Shown piece by piece: positions 42,440-52,298 of a stretch of 64,000 nucleotides of DNA. The notes under the pieces are model-generated. The model made no database searches. It was not told where the DNA came from and saw only the letters and a list, made by a program, of their open reading frames with translations. This stretch comes from Polychytrium aggregatum (lineage: Eukaryota > Chytridiomycota > Chytridiomycetes > Polychytriales), in the NCBI RefSeq assembly GCF_025602895.1, contig NW_026516228.1, forward strand, positions 1 to 64,000, read 5' to 3'. The position numbers and the translations under genes are program-made. The stretch's first letter is position 1; each line of letters begins with the position of its first letter.

Positions 42440-43035
42440 AGTTTTCCCAACGTTCCGATCTCTCCTCCTGTCTGTCTGCCCGAGGCCCCCGCCGTCTGCC
42501 CAACGTTCCGATCTCTCCTGTGAGGCTCTGCCGTGAGCCTGTCTGTCTGCCCAAGGCCCCCGCCGTCTGCCCAACGTTCCGATCTCTCCTGTGAGGCTCT
42601 GCCGTGAGCCTGTCTGTCTGCCCAACGCTCCAATCTCTCCTGTGAGGCTCTGCCGTGAGCCTGTCTGTCTGCCCAAGGCCCCCGCCGTCTGCCCAACGCT
42701 CCAATCTCTCCTGTGAGGCTCTGCCGTGAGCCTGTCTGTCTGCCCAAGGCCCCCGCCGTCTGCCCAACGTTCCGATCTCTCCTGTGAGGCTCTGCCGTGA
42801 GCCTGTCTGTCTGCCCAACGCTCCAATCTCTCCTGTGAGGCTCTGCCGTGAGCCTGTCTGTCTGCCCAAGGCCCCCGCCGTCTGCCCAACGCTCCAATCT
42901 CTCCTGTGAGGCTCTGCCGTGAGCCTGTCTGTCTGCCCAAGGCCCCCGCCGTCTGCCCAACGTTCCGATCTCTCCTGTGAGGCTCTGCCGTGAGCCTGTC
43001 TGTCTGCCCAAGGCCCCCGCCGTCTGCCCGACGCC
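42440..43035 (+). repeat. Leader minisatellite of C1, about 9 units
   Basis: Tandem units of 71 bp, and of 51 bp where a 20-nt block holding GGCCCCCGCCG is skipped. Unit starts (ATCTCTCCT motif) lie near 42459, 42510, 42581, 42632, 42703, 42774, 42825, 42896 and 42967. It fills the 5' leader between the primer-binding site and the gag ATG at 43067. Because 71 is not a multiple of 3 and the antisense strand has no stop in the unit, all three antisense frames stay open. No gene is supported here. Confidence 0.92.
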
Positions 43036-43066
43036 CGAACTTGCTGGGGAGGCCCTGCCAGTACCC

Positions 43067-46000
43067 ATGACGGAGGAGACAATTACTTTTGAAGACCTTA
43101 TTGCAGGGGAGTGGAAGCAATTCTGCAGTGTGGATGGCGACCTCAATCGGCTTGCCATCTCACTCACCCCCGAACAGCAAACCCTGGTCAGAACATTTTC
43201 TGCCAATTATCGACTCCGAGGACCCGCTGCAACGGACGTTCAACACACCCAACGCCAGTGGGAGATCAAGGTTGCTTTCCTCAGAAAGCTGGAGGCTGCG
43301 GTGCCGCCTTTCAAAGGCAGCCGCGAGGCCGGCACTGTGAATGCCTTCCTTGTTTCAATGGATCAGGTTTTCTCGTATGCGGAGGACTACTATGTCGGAC
43401 CAGCCCAGGTCCAGGCTGCCGCGACCCACTTCCAAGACAAAGCTCACACATGGTGGTTCTCGCAGGACAACGCTGCCATGAGGTCCTCGTTAGACTCGTG
43501 GCAGAGCCTGCGGGACATCATAGTGGCAACATTCATTCCTGCGGACTCAGCCACAAAGGCTGAACAGGAACTTAAAGCCTTTTGCCAAGCAAAGAAGCTT
43601 CGAAGCCTCTCCAAGTATATCGAGCGATTCCTGGAGCTCTCCGCAGCCGCAACAAAATTGACCACCTTTTCGAAGACCGGCTACTTCGTGGGCGGCCTTC
43701 ACGACTCAGTGAGGCCGTATGTCCAGATGCTGCCTAACTACGAGACGGAGCTCCGCGAGGACATTCCAGCACTGATCCGAGAGACGCTTCGTCTCGGCAG
43801 CATCTGGGACAAACAAGCTGCAACGGCTTATCAGCCCCCGCCTCCGCCGCCGCTCCCGCAAGTAGTCCCCATGGACATCGATGCTATCCATAGGGGACCA
43901 AGAGGTAGTGGCTCGTACCTCTCCTCACGAGAGAGAGAGTTCCTTATACGAAACAAAGGGTGTTTCTACTGCCGCAAAGCCAATGCTGGGCATGTAGCCG
44001 CCCGTTGCCCGGAGAAGGAGAGGAACAAGACCCGTCAGAGAATCCCCGTGCGACAAGTCACGGCGACCTACGACCCCTACGAGCAAACGAACGCCTCCCA
44101 CAGCTACCGATTGGAACCTCCTAATGCCACCGAGCCAAGACAGTCTCATGTTGGAAGCGATGACTCCCCTCAGTACGTATTCGGACCTGCTGCTCCGGAC
44201 AATCGTGACAAGCCTGGACTAACGGGTTGCCGCTCTCCAGTCAAGGTTGAACAAGTTCAAGGAGAGCAGACCCGTGGCCAGGAAGTCACGAGAAGTCCGC
44301 ATGGGAGCGCAGATGCCGAGGTACATGAGGGTGATGTCTACGCTTGCCAAATAAAGACACTACCAAGTTCAATCGACCTGACGAGAGTGGTCGGGAAGCG
44401 AAGAGAGCCACCGCACGAAGGAGCAATGAACGCCATATCAGAGAGCGCTTGCTTCCACTTCGTGGGTGCTGCTGGGGGACCAACCGGCATTCAAAAGCGC
44501 ATCCGGTTCCTGCGAGACTCTGGAGCCAAGGGCAACGTTATCAAGCAAGCCCTAGCCCAGAGTCTAGGATGCAAGATGATCCCCTGCGATATACAGCTAC
44601 GATTTGCGGACGATCGCACTTCTGTCTCGACAACAGCCACGGTCATCAGCCTCCGATGTGGATCGTACACGAGGCTCATCAATTGTGTTGTCGCCGACAT
44701 TAAAGATGACCTCATCCTGGGCAATCCATTCGATGAGGAGGTCCGCGTCCTGGATCAGAGGACCCAGGAGGGTCGGACAAGGATCACTTTCGTGGATCGG
44801 CGTAACACCCGACATGTTTGGACCAGCCTGCCAGCCGTGAAGGATCAACGAGTTAGGGCGATCCACATCGAAGCGGTATCCTTCAAGCAGCTCCAGAGAG
44901 AACTCAAAGAAGATGAAGTGCAGGTTGGAGTCGTCTTGGTAAGCCAATCCGAGGTCACCCAGATTAACAGAAACCCGAACGATAAGTCGCTGGCGGAACA
45001 GAAGGAGGAATACCTGGCCAAGCTTCCGCCAGCCATCCGATCTGTCCTGGAGAGATACATGGACGTATTCGAGGACCCCAAAGGTCTGCCCCCGCCTCGG
45101 CCGGAAGATCAGCACATCGAGCTGATCGATTCGAGGAAGCCTCCACCGTACAGACCCATCTTCCACTTGAGTCCCGAGGAGTTGACGGTGCTGAAGGCCA
45201 AGCTGGACGAGTTGCTCGAGAAGGGGCATATCCGCCCCTCGACTTCCAACTACGGTGCTCCGGTACTCTTTGTCAAAAAGGCTGACGGCACATTACGTAT
45301 GTGTGTGGACTACAGGGCATTGAACGCCAACACGGTCAAGAACCGCACTCCGCTTCCGTTCATTGCGGAGATGCGGGACCGCTTGGCAAACAAAAGATTC
45401 TTCAGCGGACTCGATGTTCGCGACGGGTTCAACACGGTCCGCATGGATGAAGGCAGCATTGCGAAGACGGCCTTTCGGACAAGATATGGAACATTTGAAT
45501 ACCTAGTAATGCCGATGGGGCTTACCAACTCCCCGGCCTGCTTCATGACGATGATGAACCGCATATTTCACGAGTTCTACGACAAGTTTATGGTCGCCTA
45601 TGTCGACGATGTCCTTGTCTACTCGGACACTTTAGAAGAGCATGCAGCCCACCTGGAGCGAGTTCTCAAGAAGTTTAAGGAGAACGGCCTCTATGCCAAG
45701 TTGATGAAGTGCAGCTTCGCTCAGGAATCGGTCCCGTTCTGTGGACATGAGGTGTCCAGACATGGGCTGAGTATCACGAAGGACAAGGCCAACGCTGTCC
45801 TGGACTTTGGCCAGCTGTCCTCGATCACGGATGTGCAAGCCTTCCTGGGACTCACCAACTGGGTGAAGGACTTCATCCCCGGATACGCCGAGATATGTCT
45901 GCCATTGACAGGGCTACTTCCGAAGAACACCGGATGGATATGGACCGAACAGGAACAGACCGCGGTAAGGGTGCTTCAGCACCACATATCGTCATACCCG

Positions 46001-47974
46001 GTCCTGAGATTCTACGACACCCAACTGCCGGTCGAGGTCCACTCTGACGCCTCCCGCTATGCGGGGGGTGGGGTGATCTTGCAACGATTCGACGATGGGC
46101 TTCACCCCATCCTGTATTGGTCCAGGAAGTGGACGAACACTGAACGCAACTACTCGACGTACGAGCATGAACTGCTGGCATTGCATGATTTAGTCAAACA
46201 TGGTCGGCCATATCTGATGGGTTGCCAGTTCCATGTGGTTACGGACCATAAGGCACTCATCTGGCTCAACACCCAAGCCAATATCAATCGACGCCAGGCC
46301 CGGTGGATCCTGGATTTTCAAGATTATGACTTCACTATTGAACATGTCCCCGGATCTCGAAACACAATCGCAGATGTACTCAGTCGAGCGCCATGCCACA
46401 GGCCCCTCTGCTCCAAGTGTAGGGGGAAGATTGACTCGGACACAGCTGCAGTCGATGTGAGGCCGGTCACGACCAGTCTCTCTGCCTCTTCCCTCCGTGA
46501 CGAAGTAGGAGACGCTCTGGGGAACGATGAATTGGCAATGACACTGCAGAAGTATCTCGATGGTCAGGATGTAGATGGCCGCTCCAAGGACGCACCACTG
46601 GAGCGTCTTACAAGAGTGGATGGCCTGATCTTTTACGACCACGATCGACTCTACGTCCCGAAGGTGGAGTCGATACGAACACGGATCCTTCAAGAGCACC
46701 ACGACGTCATCACTGTGGGCCATGTTGGACAGCTACGGACGCTCGAAAAGATTTCGCGCCAGTTCTGGTGGCCCACGTTGCGAGCGGATGTGACCCGCTA
46801 TGTTGCAGCATGCGAGGTGTGCCAGAAGTCCAAACCCCGCAACCACCTCCTCGACGGCCTGCTGCATCCGTTGCCCATCCCTGAGGAACGATTCAGCTCG
46901 GTGTCCATGGACTTTGCCTTTATGCCACTGTCGAAGAAAGGCAACGACAAGTGTCTGATCCTGGTGGATCGACTCACCAAGCTGGCACGGTTCGTTCCGT
47001 GCACAACCAAGTCCACGGCCGAGGACGTGGCATTGTTGTTTATTCAATACTGGGTCGTCTCCTTCGGACTCCCGACGGAGCTAATCTCGGACCGAGACTC
47101 CCTTTTCACATCGAACTTTTGGATAAAAGTCCTGACCACGCTTAAGATTTCCCAGAAGCTTACGACGGCCCGGCACCAACAGGCCAATGGCCAAGCCGAA
47201 GCAACGGTCAAGGACCTCAAGCAAAGACTGGTCCCATTCGCCAACTACAAGGGCGATAATTGGGACGAGGTGGTGCACCTGCTGGAGTTTGGACACAACG
47301 ACTCGGTGCACACCTCCACCGGATTCTCCCCATTCTATTTGGCATTCGGGGTACACCCAAGGACGATGCCCGGCAACGAGCATGCCACCGATGATCGAGT
47401 GGCAACCTGGAGTCTCCTGGAGGACCTCGAAGCCATACGAAGGATTGCAACACAACAACTCCAGGAGGCTCAGGATCATCAAACCCGGAGCGGGAACGAG
47501 AGAAGACAGGCGGGGGAGGAGCTCAAGGTTGGAGACATGGTCCTCCTTGAGCGCGAAGGTATCAACTGGGAGGCCCACAAGTTCAGGCCAGACCAAATCA
47601 TCCCGCGTCGGCTGGGTCCGTTCAAGATTACGGAGATCGAAGGACTCAACCACACCCTGGAGCTACCCCCTACACTAAGCCACATACACCCGACATTCCA
47701 CCGCAAACTCCTGCGGAAGTTTATTGAGACGCCGGACGACTTCGCTTCAAGAGCGACTTACACAAGACCACCTGCAATCTCGGACGTCGAACCAATATTC
47801 AAGGTGGAGAAGTTGGTCAACGACAGAAAATACCGCAGGAAGCAACAGTACCTGGTACTGTGGGAAGGATATCCCCTTGAAGATGCCACTTGGGAATACG
47901 AAGACAACATCGCGGATGATGTGATAGGAGATTACTGGAGAGAGAAGGATGTGGGTGTAGGGAGTAGTATGTAG
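43067..47974 (+). CDS. gag-pol: Family C Gag-Pol, single frame, C1
   Basis: About 1635 residues in one frame, so unlike A, B and D no frameshift separates Gag and Pol. Gag has a capsid-type region (AHTWWFSQD, then ELKAFCQAKK) and a knuckle of unusual spacing CX2CX6HX4C at 43961-44008. The protease has DSGAK (Asp 44516-44518). RT has YVDD at 45599-45610. RNase H has HSDASRYAGG. The integrase has an HHCC finger ending CEVCQKSK and Asp 46910-46912, Asp 47090-47092, Glu 47198-47200 (D-X59-D-X35-E). A GPF module is followed by a chromodomain near 47790-47940 with FKVEKL and LWEGY. The start chosen is MTEETI at 43067; an in-frame ATG at 42977 lies inside the minisatellite. Stop TAG at 47972-47974. 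Confidence 0.94.
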   Translation: MTEETITFEDLIAGEWKQFCSVDGDLNRLAISLTPEQQTLVRTFSANYRLRGPAATDVQHTQRQWEIKVAFLRKLEAAVPPFKGSREAGTVNAFLVSMDQVFSYAEDYYVGPAQVQAAATHFQDKAHTWWFSQDNAAMRSSLDSWQSLRDIIVATFIPADSATKAEQELKAFCQAKKLRSLSKYIERFLELSAAATKLTTFSKTGYFVGGLHDSVRPYVQMLPNYETELREDIPALIRETLRLGSIWDKQAATAYQPPPPPPLPQVVPMDIDAIHRGPRGSGSYLSSREREFLIRNKGCFYCRKANAGHVAARCPEKERNKTRQRIPVRQVTATYDPYEQTNASHSYRLEPPNATEPRQSHVGSDDSPQYVFGPAAPDNRDKPGLTGCRSPVKVEQVQGEQTRGQEVTRSPHGSADAEVHEGDVYACQIKTLPSSIDLTRVVGKRREPPHEGAMNAISESACFHFVGAAGGPTGIQKRIRFLRDSGAKGNVIKQALAQSLGCKMIPCDIQLRFADDRTSVSTTATVISLRCGSYTRLINCVVADIKDDLILGNPFDEEVRVLDQRTQEGRTRITFVDRRNTRHVWTSLPAVKDQRVRAIHIEAVSFKQLQRELKEDEVQVGVVLVSQSEVTQINRNPNDKSLAEQKEEYLAKLPPAIRSVLERYMDVFEDPKGLPPPRPEDQHIELIDSRKPPPYRPIFHLSPEELTVLKAKLDELLEKGHIRPSTSNYGAPVLFVKKADGTLRMCVDYRALNANTVKNRTPLPFIAEMRDRLANKRFFSGLDVRDGFNTVRMDEGSIAKTAFRTRYGTFEYLVMPMGLTNSPACFMTMMNRIFHEFYDKFMVAYVDDVLVYSDTLEEHAAHLERVLKKFKENGLYAKLMKCSFAQESVPFCGHEVSRHGLSITKDKANAVLDFGQLSSITDVQAFLGLTNWVKDFIPGYAEICLPLTGLLPKNTGWIWTEQEQTAVRVLQHHISSYPVLRFYDTQLPVEVHSDASRYAGGGVILQRFDDGLHPILYWSRKWTNTERNYSTYEHELLALHDLVKHGRPYLMGCQFHVVTDHKALIWLNTQANINRRQARWILDFQDYDFTIEHVPGSRNTIADVLSRAPCHRPLCSKCRGKIDSDTAAVDVRPVTTSLSASSLRDEVGDALGNDELAMTLQKYLDGQDVDGRSKDAPLERLTRVDGLIFYDHDRLYVPKVESIRTRILQEHHDVITVGHVGQLRTLEKISRQFWWPTLRADVTRYVAACEVCQKSKPRNHLLDGLLHPLPIPEERFSSVSMDFAFMPLSKKGNDKCLILVDRLTKLARFVPCTTKSTAEDVALLFIQYWVVSFGLPTELISDRDSLFTSNFWIKVLTTLKISQKLTTARHQQANGQAEATVKDLKQRLVPFANYKGDNWDEVVHLLEFGHNDSVHTSTGFSPFYLAFGVHPRTMPGNEHATDDRVATWSLLEDLEAIRRIATQQLQEAQDHQTRSGNERRQAGEELKVGDMVLLEREGINWEAHKFRPDQIIPRRLGPFKITEIEGLNHTLELPPTLSHIHPTFHRKLLRKFIETPDDFASRATYTRPPAISDVEPIFKVEKLVNDRKYRRKQQYLVLWEGYPLEDATWEYEDNIADDVIGDYWREKDVGVGSSM

Positions 47975-47990
47975 TTAGAAATTTGATTTC

Positions 47991-48004
47991 AAATTTAGGG
48001 GGGG
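47991..48004 (+). promoter_or_regulatory. Polypurine tract of C1
   Basis: AAATTTAGGGGGGG directly precedes the LTR at 48005. The same sequence precedes 59873. Confidence 0.75.
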
Positions 48005-48305
48005 TGTGACACGATTGAGGATAATCGAGGTATAGCCGTGAGCGAGAGCTTTCTTACGATACCGATTTCATCCAGAACGGATGAGAACTGACTGCTGTAG
48101 CACCGTGGGAAAGATAGTAGTGTATCGAGGGAGTAGTCCTGGGTTACTGTGTGTGTGTGTGTAGCTGGGGAACGGATAAGGAAATGGTGCGCGCTCCTGT
48201 ATGACTCTGGGCGCGTCAACGCGTCAGGCTGCTGGACATATAAGGCCGCCCCCTCGCCCTGCTCTGCTGGAGATCATCTGGAAAAATATAGTGGCCTTGG
48301 CTACA
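48005..48305 (+). repeat. Family C LTR (shared middle LTR), 301 bp
   Basis: It acts as 3' LTR of C1 and 5' LTR of C2: a polypurine tract lies before it and the primer-binding site TGGTAGCATCGG directly after it (48306-48317). The (GT)7 run matches the other two LTRs. Confidence 0.95.
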
Positions 48306-48439
48306 TGGTAGCATCGGCAACGACGGTTCTCCTCTCGCGTCCAGTTTTCCCAACGTTCCGATCTCTCCTCCTGTCTGTCTGCCCGAGGCCCCCGCCGTCT
48401 GCCCAACGTTCCGATCTCTCCTGTGAGGCTCTGCCGTGA
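48305..48439 (+). other. Upstream ORF across the primer-binding site, family C
   Basis: 44 codons starting MVASATTV at the LTR/primer-binding-site junction and ending within the second minisatellite unit. It lies ahead of the Gag-Pol ATG at 49463. As in family B the ATG is a by-product of LTR-A plus TGG; a role is not shown. Confidence 0.3.
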
Positions 48440-49430
48440 GCCTGTCTGTCTGCCCAAGGCCCCCGCCGTCTGCCCAACGTTCCGATCTCTCCTGTGAGGC
48501 TCTGCCGTGAGCCTGTCTGTCTGCCCAACGCTCCAATCTCTCCTGTGAGGCTCTGCCGTGAGCCTGTCTGTCTGCCCAAGGCCCCCGCCGTCTGCCCAAC
48601 GCTCCAATCTCTCCTGTGAGGCTCTGCCGTGAGCCTGTCTGTCTGCCCAAGGCCCCCGCCGTCTGCCCAACGTTCCGATCTCTCCTGTGAGGCTCTGCCG
48701 TGAGCCTGTCTGTCTGCCCAACGCTCCAATCTCTCCTGTGAGGCTCTGCCGTGAGCCTGTCTGTCTGCCCAAGGCCCCCGCCGTCTGCCCAACGTTCCGA
48801 TCTCTCCTGTGAGGCTCTGCCGTGAGCCTGTCTGTCTGCCCGAGGCCCCGCCGTCTGCCCAACGTTCCGATCTCTCCTGTGAGGCTCTGCCGTGAGCCTG
48901 TCTGTCTGCCCGAGGCCCCGCCGTCTGCCCAGCGTTCCGATCTCTCCTGTGAGGCTCTGCCGTGAGCCTGTCTGTCTGCCCAAGGCCCCCGCCGTCTGCC
49001 CAACGCTCCGATCTCTCCTGTGAGGCTCTGCCGTGAGCCTGTCTGTCTGCCCAAGGCCCCCGCCGTCTGCCCAACGTTCCGATCTCTCCTGTGAGGCTCT
49101 GCCGTGAGCCTGTCTGTCTGCCCGAGGCCCCGCCGTCTGCCCAACTTTCCGATCTCTCCTGTGAGGCTCTGCCGTGAGCCTGTCTGTCTGCCCGAGGCCC
49201 CGCCGTCTGCCCAACGTTCCGATCTCTCCTGTGAGGCTCTGCCGTGAGCCTGTCTGTCTGCCCAAGGCCCCCGCCGTCTGCCCAACGTTCCGATCTCTCC
49301 TGTGAGGCTCTGCCGTGAGCCTGTCTGTCTGCCCAAGGCCCCCGCCGTCTGCCCAACGTTCCGATCTCTCCTGTGAGGCTCTGCCGTGAGCCTGTCTGTC
49401 TGCCCAAGGCCCCCGCCGTCTGCCCGACGC
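48341..49430 (+). repeat. Leader minisatellite of C2, about 16 units
   Basis: The first seven units follow the same order of 71- and 51-bp types as in C1. About seven more follow, including a 70-bp type (GAGGCCCCGCCG, one C fewer) not seen in C1. Individual units have point changes (CAGCGTTCC, CAACTTTCC). The leader is about 500 bp longer than in C1 while the coding parts are the same length. Confidence 0.92.
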
Positions 49431-49462
49431 CCGAACTTGCTGGGGAGGCCCTGCCAGTACCC

Positions 49463-51045
49463 ATGACGGAGGAGACAATTACTTTTGAAGACCTTATTGC
49501 AGGGGAGTGGAAGCAATTCTGCAGTGTGGATGGCGACCTCAATCGGCTTGCCATCTCACTCACCCCCGAACAGCAAACCCTGGTCAGAACATTTTCTGCC
49601 AATTATCGACTCCGAGGACCCGCTGCAACGGACGTTCAACACACCCAACGCCAGTGGGAGATCAAGGTTGCTTTCCTCAGAAAGCTGGAGGCTGCGGTGC
49701 CGCCTTTCAAAGGCAGCCGCGAGGCCGGCACTGTGAATGCCTTCCTTGTTTCAATGGATCAGGTTTTCTCGTATGCGGAGGACTACTATGTCGGACCAGC
49801 CCAGGTCCAGGCTGCCGCGACCCACTTCCAAGACAAAGCTCACACATGGTGGTTCTCGCAGGACAACGCTGCCATGAGGTCCTCGTTAGACTCGTGGCAG
49901 AGCCTGCGGGACATCATAGTGGCAACATTCATTCCTGCGGACTCAGCCACAAAGGCTGAACAGGAACTTAAAGCCTTTTGCCAAGCAAAGAAGCTTCGAA
50001 GCCTCTCCAAGTATATCGAGCGATTCCTGGAGCTCTCCGCAGCCGCAACAAAATTGACCACCTTTTCGAAGACCGGCTACTTCGTGGGCGGCCTTCACGA
50101 CTCAGTGAGGCCGTATGTCCAGATGCTGCCTAACTACGAGACGGAGCTCCGCGAGGACATTCCAGCACTGATCCGAGAGACGCTTCGTCTCGGCAGCATC
50201 TGGGACAAACAAGCTGCAACGGCTTATCAGCCCCCGCCTCCGCCGCCGCTCCCGCAAGTAGTCCCCATGGACATCGATGCTATCCATAGGGGACCAAGAG
50301 GTAGTGGCTCGTACCTCTCCTCACGAGAGAGAGAGTTCCTTATACGAAACAAAGGGTGTTTCTACTGCCGCAAAGCCAATGCTGGGCATGTAGCCGCCCG
50401 TTGCCCGGAGAAGGAGAGGAACAAGACCCGTCAGAGAATCCCCGTGCGACAAGTCACGGCGACCTACGACCCCTACGAGCAAACGAACGCCTCCCACAGC
50501 TACCGATTGGAACCTCCTAATGCCACCGAGCCAAGACAGTCTCATGTTGGAAGCGATGACTCCCCTCAGTACGTATTCGGACCTGCTGCTCCGGACAATC
50601 GTGACAAGCCTGGACTAACGGGTTGCCGCTCTCCAGTCAAGGTTGAACAAGTTCAAGGAGAGCAGACCCGTGGCCAGGAAGTCACGAGAAGTCCGCATGG
50701 GAGCGCAGATGCCGAGGTACATGAGGGTGATGTCTACGCTTGCCAAATAAAGACACTACCAAGTTCAATCGACCTGACGAGAGTGGTCGGGAAGCGAAGA
50801 GAGCCACCGCACGAAGGAGCAATGAACGCCATATCAGAGAGCGCTTGCTTCCACTTCGTGGGTGCTGCTGGGGGACCAACCGGCATTCAAAAGCGCATCC
50901 GGTTCCTGCGAGACTCTGGAGCCAAGGGCAACGTTATCAAGCAAGCCCTAGCCCAGAGTCTAGGATGCAAGATGATCCCCTGCGATATACAGCTACGATT
51001 TGCGGACGATCGCACTTCTGTCTCGACAACAGCCACGGTCATCAG
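49463..51045 (+). pseudogene. gag-pol: Family C Gag-Pol, C2, N-terminal part
   Basis: The first 527 codons match C1 (offset 6396): capsid region, knuckle CX2CX6HX4C at 50357-50404, and the protease active site DSGAK. It is cut at ATCAG (51041-51045) inside the protease by B3 and continues at 56513. The frame is otherwise open, so the gene was intact until B3 arrived. Confidence 0.93.
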
Positions 51046-51354
51046 TGTAGGAGATGGTATCTCCGACGCTGTGCTGCGCGTACTGCGCGTACTGCGCGGC
51101 GCAGTGGGTCGTGACCTGTGCTGCGCTTTGCGTTTTCACGCACCGCAGGCAGGCCACCGCAGGGTATACCTGCGGGTTGCCCCCGTTCCCCCCGTTTGTC
51201 TGGAGTTCGGTTTTATCGTGAATAAACGTAAGTGCTCCCCGAGCTCACCCGTCCGCTAGAGTAGCCTAGCACCGCCCTGTTCTGCCCCGTCCTGTCTTGT
51301 CTTGTACCCCCTCCCTCCCCGTCTTGCCCCAACGTCCCAGTAGTGGACGTTACA
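51046..51354 (+). repeat. Family B LTR (B3 5' LTR), 309 bp
   Basis: TGTAGGAG to CGTTACA, six-C run, followed by the primer-binding site at 51355-51366. Confidence 0.95.
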
Positions 51355-51476
51355 TGGTAGCATCGGAAATCCTCGTCTTGTTTTCGTCCTGTTTGTCCTC
51401 TTTCTAGATCCTCAAGCTGGATCCCGCCTCTCTTGCCGACCGACTCTCCTCTCTGTCCCTGGAGCCTGCCCCTGCC

Positions 51477-52298
51477 ATGAGCAACCCCCGCCCACTTCCG
51501 GAAGCCTTCCTCAAGACCTTCCGTGCCCCAGTGTTTACTGGGAAGAGCCGCTCCTCCTCGGTGGAGGACTGGCTGCAGCAACTCGAGGACTACCTCGATG
51601 CTGCCCAAGTCGCCCCCACCCACCACATCGTCGCCGCCAAGCTCTGCTTAAAGGACCAGGCGTACCGTTGGTACCGCCGCCAAGGGTTCGACGAGCAGAG
51701 CGAAGGTGTGTTTGACGACTTCAAGGACCGCCTCCGTCGCCGCTTCGGCAGCCCCAATGCTGAACTCATTGCCCGTGACAAGCTATACTCTCTCGTGCAG
51801 CGTGGTTCTGTGACCCGCTACATCGAGGAGTTTGAAGACCTCTCCTCCCAGATTGAGGAGCTGGGCTCTGCTGATGCGATGTACCTCTTCCAGAAGGGCC
51901 TCAAGCCCAAGATCAGAGAGTACATCGCCAGCAACCCTGATGCCCGCAAGTCCCTGGACGTGATGATGGACGTTGCCGAGAACCTCGACAACGTCCAGTA
52001 CCATGGCCGCCAGTTCTACCCGCAGCTGGCAGGCGGCCATCGGTCTCATCACGTCCCAGCCCGTCCGCCTCGCCCGGCCCCGCCCGCAAGACCCATGCCT
52101 GAGCCCATGGACGTTGACGTCAACGCCATGGAGGCTCGTGGCCCTCCCCGCTCCCGGTTCCAGCAAGCTGCCACTGTCTCCCCCAAGGACAGACAGAAGC
52201 AGGAGGACCTCCGCCATGGTTCCTGCTTCTTCTGTCACCGACCGGGACACCAGGCCAAGGAGTGCCCCATGAAGTCGGGAAACGGCCGACCCTACTAG
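51477..52298 (+). CDS. gag: Family B Gag, B3
   Basis: 273 residues, apparently the same as in B1 and B2, with capsid-type region, basic linker and CX2CX4HX4C knuckle. The frameshift signal is at 52277-52320 (GGGAAAC at 52277-52283, stem arms as in B1). The stop TAG is inside the stem. Confidence 0.94.
   Translation: MSNPRPLPEAFLKTFRAPVFTGKSRSSSVEDWLQQLEDYLDAAQVAPTHHIVAAKLCLKDQAYRWYRRQGFDEQSEGVFDDFKDRLRRRFGSPNAELIARDKLYSLVQRGSVTRYIEEFEDLSSQIEELGSADAMYLFQKGLKPKIREYIASNPDARKSLDVMMDVAENLDNVQYHGRQFYPQLAGGHRSHHVPARPPRPAPPARPMPEPMDVDVNAMEARGPPRSRFQQAATVSPKDRQKQEDLRHGSCFFCHRPGHQAKECPMKSGNGRPY

Noticed and set aside
42440-43035. CRISPR-like array
   Set aside because: Units are near-identical over their whole length without unique spacers, and they sit in the leader of a eukaryotic retrotransposon.
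42977-43066. In-frame ATG of C1 Gag-Pol inside the minisatellite
   Set aside because: It adds 30 residues of repeat-derived sequence; the same unit recurs upstream in other frames. MTEETI at 43067 begins the non-repeat coding region.
42257-43206. Arg/Gly-rich repeat proteins on the antisense strand of the minisatellite, annotated as genes
   Set aside because: Three overlapping frames are open equally, so none shows selection; kept as an observation only.
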